Below the pieces are notes generated by a model that worked only from the letters and a program-made list of their open reading frames with translations, searched no databases and had not been told where the DNA came from. Below are positions 1 to 5,963 of a stretch of 11,922 nucleotides of DNA, piece after piece. Every line of letters starts with the position of its first letter. Positions within the stretch are counted from its first letter, which is position 1. Made by a program: the position numbers and the translations under genes. The DNA lies in the NCBI GenBank assembly GCA_017999075.1, contig JAGOBX010000062.1, positions 1-11,922 on the forward strand. Reading direction: 5' to 3'. Origin of the DNA: Candidatus Babelota bacterium (GTDB lineage: Bacteria; JAGOBX01).

Positions 1-1
1 C

Positions 2-1522
2 ATAAAGTCTTCCGATCGTTTCGGAAATTTTTCATATTCTGATTATGACAAATTAACTATTGATTATACTGTTGGAAAATCTGTTTGTGTTGAACCGGCC
101 GGCAATTCATATTTTACAGACAGAACACCTATATTCAGATGGGCTAAAGTAGCGGACGCCGATTCTTATATGCTGCAATTATCAGCTGTTCCAAATTTCT
201 CTTATGCTATATTTTCTCAATACTTTTACGATACAGTTTACACTCTTTCAACACAATTAAGCGACAGCATATATTACTGGAGAATAATATCGGTTGATAC
301 AGCAGGCAATATTAATTATTCGGATTCATCAAAATTTACAGTAGATAATATAGCTCCTGTACTATTAGTTTCAACCGATTCGAATATCATTCAGTCAGGC
401 CAAAATTATTCCGGATATATTGAAGAAAAAAATATTGATACAGGATTTATTTTTATTAACAGCGATACTTTTTATTTGAGTTTTTTTCAAATAACAGACA
501 CTATAGTTATGTTTAATGTAAACATATCTGTTAATCCAGGAATTAATTATGTCCGCTTATCAGTAACAGATAAAGTGGGGTTAACAGATACTTCTCAATA
601 TATAATTTATCTTGCGTCAAACCTTGTGAGTTATAGTCAAGATACGGTTTATTCTATTTCTGATACAGGTTCATTAATAATTCAATTCAATGATGGAATT
701 TTATCTCCTTCATTCGGGGTTTCAATCTCGAATCCATCGTTGAATAATTTTGATACAATTTATGTTGGAATGAATTTCAAAAACACTGTAGTTATGCCGG
801 TAAGAATGATGATCAGTTCTCTTGCGGATTCAAATCTTATTTATGACACAATTAATGCGGTTCGGGCATCAGAGACTAAAAATAGCGTAATAGAAATAGT
901 TTTATATGATAATAATTATTCCAGGATAGAAGAAAACGAAGATATCTTCGATACTGCATATATAGAATTTGAAATTGATAAAAATAAAATTAATAATCTT
1001 GGGACAAAATCATTCGGGATTTTTACTGTTGCCCCCATAAATAACCGCTGGTATGAAATTAATAATGAAAATATGCCGGGCGGCAAAGTTATATCTGGAA
1101 ATTATATTTATACAGATACTTCAGTTGCAGCTTATATAAAACATTTTTCAATATATTCAGTAATTAATGCTTCATTAATTTCCGCTGACAATATCGGCGA
1201 CAATATCGTAATATATCCGAATCCCTATACACCTAATAAACAAGGAAGCGGGAGCATTTCGGCATCTGCAGCAGGAGGAATACATTTTGGTTTAGACAAT
1301 AATTCAGATGGTACAATAGATAATGGACTGCCTTTAAATACGGAAATTGTAATTTATACTTTACTCGGCGAAAAAGTTTCATCAGGAACTGTTTTGTCAA
1401 ATGGGATTACTATATGGGACGCAAAAGATAAAAACGGAACTTCTTGCGCTTCAGGCTTATATCTTGCTGTAATAAAACATAATGGGAAAACAATAGTGAA
1501 AAAAATTGCCGTAGTAAGATAA
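2..1522 (+). CDS. Secreted multi-domain Ig-like surface protein with C-terminal FlgD/T9SS-like domain (5' truncated)
   Basis: The frame is open from base 2, so the gene begins upstream of the window; the first Met at 170 is internal. The 506 visible residues contain no catalytic motif. Residues about 35-116 look like a fibronectin-III/Ig fold (TPIFRWAKV, then YYWRIISVDTAGN). Residues about 117-206 look like a second Ig-like domain. Next comes a region of about 180 residues ending in AAYIKHFSIYSVI, of the kind often found before C-terminal sorting domains. The C-terminus has YPNPYTPN (405-412), IVIYTLLGEKV, ITIWDAKDKNGT, SGLYLAVI and a basic end, KKIAVVR. This is the pattern of the FlgD-Ig/T9SS type A C-terminal domain. 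A DNNSDGTID loop (432-440) resembles a calcium-binding loop. I infer a secreted or surface-attached protein. The PorV-like gene starts about 60 bp downstream. The overall function is unknown; the domain class is fairly secure. Confidence 0.8.
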   Translation: MKSSDRFGNFSYSDYDKLTIDYTVGKSVCVEPAGNSYFTDRTPIFRWAKVADADSYMLQLSAVPNFSYAIFSQYFYDTVYTLSTQLSDSIYYWRIISVDTAGNINYSDSSKFTVDNIAPVLLVSTDSNIIQSGQNYSGYIEEKNIDTGFIFINSDTFYLSFFQITDTIVMFNVNISVNPGINYVRLSVTDKVGLTDTSQYIIYLASNLVSYSQDTVYSISDTGSLIIQFNDGILSPSFGVSISNPSLNNFDTIYVGMNFKNTVVMPVRMMISSLADSNLIYDTINAVRASETKNSVIEIVLYDNNYSRIEENEDIFDTAYIEFEIDKNKINNLGTKSFGIFTVAPINNRWYEINNENMPGGKVISGNYIYTDTSVAAYIKHFSIYSVINASLISADNIGDNIVIYPNPYTPNKQGSGSISASAAGGIHFGLDNNSDGTIDNGLPLNTEIVIYTLLGEKVSSGTVLSNGITIWDAKDKNGTSCASGLYLAVIKHNGKTIVKKIAVVR

Positions 1523-1581
1523 AAGTTATATGTAAAAAAAATTTTAAAATTGATTTTAGGTTTTGGAAAGTAAATTTTTGG

Positions 1582-2562
1582 TTGGGGGGATATATTATCA
1601 AATTTATAAATCAATTATCTCTTTTCATAATTCTGCTTTTATTTTTTCAGATTGAAGGTTATGCTAAAAGCAGTTCTACTTCCGGAGCGATCATACTTCG
1701 TATGCCTATAGATGCGCGTAATGTATCATTAGGAAATTCCGGAGCAGGAGTAGCCGGATTCGCCAATAGTTTAGAAAACAATCCTGCTGTGCTTGCTTAT
1801 TTAAACAGAATAAATCTTTCTATGTCACATATAAGCATTTTATCTGATTTGCAAATGAACAGTCTGCTTTATTCAGAACCTTTCGGGAAAAATAAATCTT
1901 TCAGTTTTTTTGCTAAAATGTTAAAATCAGATGAGATTGAACGCACAGATTTCATAAGCTGGAATCAGTACATTAAAACAGGCACATTTAATATTAAAGA
2001 CGTGGCAGCAGGATTGTCTTTTGCTCATAAAAGCGATAGACCTCTTGATTTATTCGGGAAATCGGTTACTGCTTCATACGGCATTTCATTAAAATATCTG
2101 AAATCTCAGATAGCAGAATATAAAGCTGATGCAGTGGCTGCTGATGCGGGATTATTTTTTCAAAATATTATGTCTCCGGTTTCGTTTGGAATATCAGTGC
2201 TGAATTGCGGAAATAACCTGAAATATATTTCAGAAGGCGATAAACTTCCCTTAACTTTGAAAGCAGGATTTGCTTATTGTAATACAGAATTGTCTCCAAT
2301 TATGGTGTGCGGGGATATTATTCTTCTCAGAAATGCGCCAATTGAATTCACTATAGGCATAGAATATCAGTTATCAAATTATTTTTCAATTAGAACCGGA
2401 TTTGACAGCAGAAATGATATAGACGTAGGGTATTCCGCAGGATTTGGAGTTTCGATGCCGCTGACTAACAAAAAAACCTCCTTGCTGAATATTGAATACG
2501 CTTATAAGCCATTTGAAGATTTGGGGGATTACCATTATTTTACTTTGACACTGCTGTACTAA
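1582..2562 (+). CDS. PorV/PorQ-family outer-membrane barrel protein
   Basis: This is a protein of about 326 residues with an N-terminal hydrophobic stretch (about 12-24) and a plausible signal-peptidase site after Ala28 (GYA/KS). The mature N-terminus has the family signature: GAIILRMPIDARNVSLGNSG followed by AGVAGFANSLENNPAVLAYL, equivalent to the usual R-x-x-x-L-G-x-x-x-x-A-x-x-x-NPA pattern. The rest is alternating beta structure ending in an aromatic strand (YHYFTLTLLY), as expected for an outer-membrane barrel of the FadL-like/UPF0164 type. PorV in type IX secretion shuttles substrates with C-terminal domains; whether this homolog does so is inference, supported by the upstream neighbour. 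The start is uncertain. No in-frame ATG or GTG precedes the signal peptide; TTG at 1582 has a GGAAAG at 1565-1570. The G-run at 1584-1589 could instead serve a rare ATT or ATC start at 1594 or 1597. Confidence 0.8.
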   Translation: MGGYIIKFINQLSLFIILLLFFQIEGYAKSSSTSGAIILRMPIDARNVSLGNSGAGVAGFANSLENNPAVLAYLNRINLSMSHISILSDLQMNSLLYSEPFGKNKSFSFFAKMLKSDEIERTDFISWNQYIKTGTFNIKDVAAGLSFAHKSDRPLDLFGKSVTASYGISLKYLKSQIAEYKADAVAADAGLFFQNIMSPVSFGISVLNCGNNLKYISEGDKLPLTLKAGFAYCNTELSPIMVCGDIILLRNAPIEFTIGIEYQLSNYFSIRTGFDSRNDIDVGYSAGFGVSMPLTNKKTSLLNIEYAYKPFEDLGDYHYFTLTLLY

Positions 2563-2609
2563 CAAAAATATGTAAACCGGTAAAATTTTTGAATTGTTCA
2601 TGTTTATTA

Positions 2610-2639
2610 TTGGTAAATTCTGCCCAACTGTTTTATGAT
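2610..2639 (+). promoter_or_regulatory. Candidate sigma70-type promoter for rbfA-nrnA
   Basis: TTGGTA at 2610-2615 (4 of 6 to consensus) and TATGAT at 2634-2639 (5 of 6) are separated by 18 bp. The predicted transcript start near 2646 would leave a leader of about 20 bases carrying the ribosome-binding site. In such AT-rich DNA chance matches are common, so this is tentative. Confidence 0.35.
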
Positions 2640-2651
2640 TTTTTTTCAATT

Positions 2652-2657
2652 AAAGGA
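2652..2657 (+). promoter_or_regulatory. Ribosome-binding site fixing the rbfA-nrnA start
   Basis: AAAGGA lies 9 bases before ATG 2667. It selects this ATG over an upstream in-frame TTG at 2589, which would add 26 residues not found in RbfA proteins. Confidence 0.7.
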
Positions 2658-2666
2658 TTTAAATAT

Positions 2667-4082
2667 ATGTCTATAAAAGATTTGAATTTTCAAAAAAAAA
2701 TAGTTTTTTCACGCGCCGACAGAGTTGCAGAACAAATAAAACGTGAAATTTCATCAATAATTCTTAATAAAATGAAAAATCCTAATATTGGATTTGTAAC
2801 AGTAACAAAAGTAAAATTGTCTAAAGATTTAAAAATCGCAAAAGTCTATGTAAGTGTTTTCGGTAAAACAAATGAAAAAACAAAAACAATAGAAACATTA
2901 AATGAAGCACAAGATTTTATAAAGTCACAATTGTCAAAAAAAATAATTTTAAAATATATGCCTGCCGTGAAATTTTTTTTAGATGAAACTCTTGATTACA
3001 CTGAAAATATATCAAATATGTTAAACAAAATTAAAATAGAGGAGAATGCTAAGTTGAATATGGAACTGATTTTAAATGAAGAAGACAATACAAAATTAAA
3101 ATCTATTAATGAAAAAATAATAAATTCTGAGAAAATATTATTAACCTCTCATTCAAAAACCGATGGTGATGCTATAGGCTGCGTTTTATCAATGTATAAC
3201 TATATTTCAGGCTTGAATAAAAAAGTTACTGCTGTTATTGAAGGCGGTTGCCCGCAGTATCTCGGTTGGCTTCCTGACAGCGGATTGGTTGAGGATAACA
3301 AAAATATATTACTTGACAGGCAATTTGATTTGATAATATGCATTGATACAAATTTTGATAAACGCGTCGGGTATCCGTTTGAATTATTTGAAAAATATAT
3401 ATATGAAAACAAATTAGTAATTATTGATCATCATAAAGATACTGTTAATGATTCTGAGATAAAAATTGTTAAATCTAACGCATCGTCAACTGGCGAACTT
3501 CTGTATCATTTTTTTAAAATAAATGATATTCCATTAAATGATAAAATAGCAATATATTTATATGTAGCTATCATTACAGATACGTGGATGTTCAGTCAGG
3601 AAAATACTATGTCATCAACTATGGCAGTAGCCTCTGAATTATTAAAGTTTGATACAGTGAAACCATATTTTATAACTTCAAAACTTTTTGAAAATAAATC
3701 ATTGATGCAGACAAAATTACTTGGAAAACTTATAGAAACAATAGAATTTGATGAGAAAAATAAAATATCGTACGGATATATTACTAAAAAAATGTTTGAC
3801 GAAACCTCCACTGGAGATAATGATACTGAAGGATTTGTAAATACTTTAAGATCAGTACGGGGTAGTAGAATCGCTGTTTTATTTAAAGAAATAAAACCAG
3901 GATTGATTAAAGCTAATTTAAGGTCAAAAGATACTTTTGACTTGTTGCCAATTGTAAGAAAATTCGGAGGCGGCGGACACAGCAAAGCTGCAGGGTTTAC
4001 TACCGATAAACCCCTTGATATAATAATAACTGAATTATTAACTGAATTAAAGTTAAACTTAAATTTAAATTTAAATAAGTAA
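2667..4082 (+). CDS. rbfA-nrnA: RbfA-NrnA fusion: ribosome-binding factor A joined to DHH/DHHA1 phosphoesterase
   Basis: The product is 471 residues. Residues about 12-123 are a full RbfA KH-type domain: RADRVAEQIKREIS, NPNIGFVTVTKVKLSKDLK, AKVYVSVFG and FFLDETLDYTENISNMLNKI. RbfA binds 30S subunits and assists 16S 5'-end maturation. Residues about 132-465 form a complete NrnA-like DHH phosphoesterase. Visible metal and active-site motifs are H162-SKT-D166-G-D168, D227, D254-H255-H256 and D305 (TDTWMF, with W where G is common). The DHHA1 substrate-binding motif is GGGGHSKAAG at 434-443. NrnA degrades nanoRNA and dephosphorylates pAp. The two genes are neighbours in many bacteria (infB-rbfA-nrnA-truB), which makes fusion plausible. 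The linker (124-150) is only about 27 residues and overlaps an apparent old ribosome-binding site. infB, nusA and truB are absent from the window. Domain identities are secure; whether one or two polypeptides are made is open. Confidence 0.92.
   Translation: MSIKDLNFQKKIVFSRADRVAEQIKREISSIILNKMKNPNIGFVTVTKVKLSKDLKIAKVYVSVFGKTNEKTKTIETLNEAQDFIKSQLSKKIILKYMPAVKFFLDETLDYTENISNMLNKIKIEENAKLNMELILNEEDNTKLKSINEKIINSEKILLTSHSKTDGDAIGCVLSMYNYISGLNKKVTAVIEGGCPQYLGWLPDSGLVEDNKNILLDRQFDLIICIDTNFDKRVGYPFELFEKYIYENKLVIIDHHKDTVNDSEIKIVKSNASSTGELLYHFFKINDIPLNDKIAIYLYVAIITDTWMFSQENTMSSTMAVASELLKFDTVKPYFITSKLFENKSLMQTKLLGKLIETIEFDEKNKISYGYITKKMFDETSTGDNDTEGFVNTLRSVRGSRIAVLFKEIKPGLIKANLRSKDTFDLLPIVRKFGGGGHSKAAGFTTDKPLDIIITELLTELKLNLNLNLNK
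3038..3044 (+). promoter_or_regulatory. Internal ribosome-binding site at the RbfA/NrnA junction
   Basis: AGAGGAG sits exactly between the two domains. In-frame TTG at 3054 follows with 9-base spacing, and in-frame ATG at 3060 with 15. Starting at Met132 gives an N-terminus (MELILNEEDNTKLKS) about 25-30 residues before motif I, as in stand-alone NrnA proteins. Internal initiation could therefore release a separate phosphoesterase. This is inference from sequence alone. Confidence 0.5.
4047..4076 (+). repeat. Degenerate hexanucleotide tandem repeat in the 3' end of rbfA-nrnA
   Basis: Five in-frame TTAAAN units (TTAAAG, TTAAAC, then three TTAAAT) encode a Leu-Asn/Leu-Lys tail, LKLNLNLNLN, just before the final Lys and stop. 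Unit number changes would alter only tail length, not frame. Confidence 0.8.
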
Positions 4083-4086
4083 TTTA

Positions 4087-5745
4087 TCAATCGGCAGTCT
4101 TAAACACAGTTCCGCATAATTCGCGTAATTTGAATTTCTGGATTTTTCCGCTTGCAGTTTGCGGATAACTTTCTACAAAAGCTATATATTTAGGAATTTT
4201 AAATCTTGCGATTTTATCACGGCAATAATCTTTAACATCTTCTTCAGTTATATTGATATCATTTTTATCTTTTTTTATAATAAAAGCAGCAACTTCTTCC
4301 CCATATTTTTTACTTGGAGCTCCTACTACTTGGACATCTTTCACCCCTTCCATTTTATAAATCAAATCTTCAATTTCTTTTGGCGAAATATTTTCACCGC
4401 CTCGAATTATTATATCCTTGTGCCTGCCTGTAATTTTAAAATATCCGTTACAATCTCTTACAGCAAGATCCCCTGTTCTCAGCCAGCCGCCTTTAAGAAA
4501 AACCTTTTCAGTTTCTTCAGGTTTTTTATAATAACCTTTCATAACATTATAACCTCGACAGCAAAGTTCTCCCTCCTGATTATCTTCTAATTCCTCTAAT
4601 GTATCGGGATTTATAATCTTGACTTCTACGCCAGGAAGAGCTTTGCCTACTGTTGTAGCTCTGATTTCAATACTATCATTGACTGAAGACTGAGTTATTC
4701 CGGGAGAAGCTTCTGTTAATCCGTAAACTATAGTAAGTTCATTACAATACATTTTAGTCATAACGTCTTTCATTACAGATACAGGACAAACTGAACCTGC
4801 CATTATTCCTGTCCGCAGACTTTTTAAATCAAACATATCAAACATCGGAAGATTAAGTTCGCTTATAAACATTGTTGGAACTCCGTAAACTGCGGTGCAT
4901 CTTTCTTTATGAATTGTTGCGAGAACCATTAATGGATTGAATGTTTCCAATGGAATAATTGTAGATGCATGAGTTACAACAGCCATCACTCCAAGAACGC
5001 ATCCAAAACAATGGAATAGAGGAACAGGAAGGCACACCCTGTCTTTATAAGTATATTTCATATTCTCGCCAAGCCAAAAACCATTGTTTAAAATATTAAT
5101 ATGAGTCAGCATAACTCCTTTAGGAAAACCTGTGGTTCCTGACGTATACTGCATGTTAACCACATCATCAGGGTTATTTTCGCTTTGTCTTTTTTTATAT
5201 TCGGAATCAGAAATTGCAGATTCGCCAAGAGCTGTTATTTCATTAAGATTATACATGCCCCTATGTTTTTCCTGACCAATAAAAATAATTTTTTTTAAAC
5301 ACGGGAACTTTTTTGATTTTAAATATCCGCGCGGGTGGTCTTTCAATTCAGGAATTAATCCGTAAATTATTTCGAGAAAATCATTCTGTTTTAATCCTTC
5401 TGTCAAAGCAATAGCAGTTGAATCGGATTGGTTCAGCACATATTCAAGTTCTCTTTCCCTGTAACCTGTATTTATTGTCAGCATTACGGCGCCTATTTTA
5501 GCTATAGCAAACATAAAAATAATCCAGTGCGGCACATTTTGAGCCCAAACAGCTATATGATCGCCTTTTTTTATTCCTAAAGCCATTAATCCTTTTGCAA
5601 GTTTATCTGTTTCTTTTTTAAATTGTTCATAAGTTAATCTGAAATTTCTATCTGCAAAAACTATCGCTTCGTTATCAGGGTAAAGTTCTGCTTGTTTTTC
5701 AAGCAGCTGTCCTAATGTTAAATTAATTATTTCAAATTTATCCAT
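4087..5745 (-). CDS. AMP-forming acyl-CoA synthetase (medium/long-chain fatty-acid CoA ligase-like)
   Basis: This 552-residue protein is a full-length member of the ANL adenylating family, which activates a carboxylic acid with ATP and CoA via an acyl-adenylate. Core motifs in order: P-loop-like A3 YTSGTTGFPKG (200-210), A5 YGLTEASPG (341-349), A7 WLRTGD (421-426), hinge GRHKDIIIRGGENISP (440-455) and A10 PQTASGKIQK with catalytic Lys534. The sequence most resembles the ACSF2/YngI-type fatty acyl-CoA synthetases, but chain length cannot be read from it. There is no signal peptide, so it should be cytoplasmic. AAAGGAA (5755-5761) stands 9 bases before the ATG and supports the start. It is probably transcribed alone: a 218-bp gap with a candidate promoter lies upstream, and the downstream neighbour converges with only four bases between stop codons. 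It ends in TGA, whereas most genes here end in TAA. Confidence 0.93.
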   Translation of the reverse strand: MDKFEIINLTLGQLLEKQAELYPDNEAIVFADRNFRLTYEQFKKETDKLAKGLMALGIKKGDHIAVWAQNVPHWIIFMFAIAKIGAVMLTINTGYRERELEYVLNQSDSTAIALTEGLKQNDFLEIIYGLIPELKDHPRGYLKSKKFPCLKKIIFIGQEKHRGMYNLNEITALGESAISDSEYKKRQSENNPDDVVNMQYTSGTTGFPKGVMLTHINILNNGFWLGENMKYTYKDRVCLPVPLFHCFGCVLGVMAVVTHASTIIPLETFNPLMVLATIHKERCTAVYGVPTMFISELNLPMFDMFDLKSLRTGIMAGSVCPVSVMKDVMTKMYCNELTIVYGLTEASPGITQSSVNDSIEIRATTVGKALPGVEVKIINPDTLEELEDNQEGELCCRGYNVMKGYYKKPEETEKVFLKGGWLRTGDLAVRDCNGYFKITGRHKDIIIRGGENISPKEIEDLIYKMEGVKDVQVVGAPSKKYGEEVAAFIIKKDKNDINITEEDVKDYCRDKIARFKIPKYIAFVESYPQTASGKIQKFKLRELCGTVFKTAD

Positions 5746-5781
5746 AACTATAAATTCCTTTTTTATATTAAAATTTATTAT

Positions 5782-5809
5782 ACTATACTATTAAGCAAAA
5801 TTTCTTCAA
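5782..5809 (-). promoter_or_regulatory. Candidate sigma70-type promoter for the acyl-CoA synthetase
   Basis: On the minus strand TTGAAG (5809-5804, 4 of 6) and TATAGT (5787-5782, 5 of 6) are 16 bp apart. The -10 element ends about 36 bases before the ATG at 5745, and the leader holds the AAAGGAA site. Spacing and position fit well, but the AT-rich context lowers the weight. Confidence 0.45.
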
Positions 5810-5826
5810 CTGATTTTTTGTTTTGA

Positions 5827-5881
5827 TAATCTGAAATTTAATGATTTTTTTTAATTTATATTATATTAAATTTTCAGATTA
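5827..5881. repeat. Inverted repeat in the mazG / acyl-CoA synthetase gap
   Basis: The left arm TAATCTGAAATTTAAT (5827-5842) pairs with ATTAAATTTTCAGATTA (5865-5881) along its whole length with one bulged T, leaving a 22-base loop. It lies about 80 bases beyond the mazG stop and about 20 bases upstream of the candidate acyl-CoA synthetase -35. It could be a weak transcript-end hairpin for the mazG operon or a dyad operator. No T-run follows it on the minus strand, so a classic intrinsic terminator is not supported. Confidence 0.55.
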
Positions 5882-5920
5882 AAATTTTTTAATTTTTATT
5901 GGACAGTAGTGATATAGAAT

Positions 5921-5950
5921 TATTTTTTTATTATTTTTTTATTATTTTTT
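5921..5950. repeat. Tandem 11-bp repeat making helically phased A/T-tracts
   Basis: TATTTTTTTAT occurs twice in perfect tandem (5921-5931, 5932-5942), followed by an 8-base partial third copy (5943-5950). The T-tracts are spaced 11 bp apart, close to one helical turn, a pattern known to produce intrinsic DNA curvature. It sits just past the mazG stop and about 110 bp upstream of the candidate acyl-CoA synthetase -35. Confidence 0.75.
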
Positions 5951-5963
5951 CCAAAGTTCTCTA

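Noticed and set aside
2563-2591. Possible hairpin CAAAAAT...ATTTTTG right after the PorV-like stop codon, around an ACCGGT palindrome.
   Set aside because: The stem is seven bases, nearly all A-T, with a 15-base loop and no following T-run beyond the stem itself; too weak to call a terminator.
3596-4090. A 164-codon open frame on the minus strand opposite the end of rbfA-nrnA.
   Set aside because: It lies antisense to well-conserved DHH/DHHA1 coding sequence, its translation has no recognisable domain, and long antisense frames arise easily in this codon usage.
4159-4590. A 143-codon plus-strand open frame inside the acyl-CoA synthetase gene.
   Set aside because: It is antisense to the conserved A7-A10 motifs of the synthetase; the Phe/Ile-rich translation is what AT-rich antisense reading gives.
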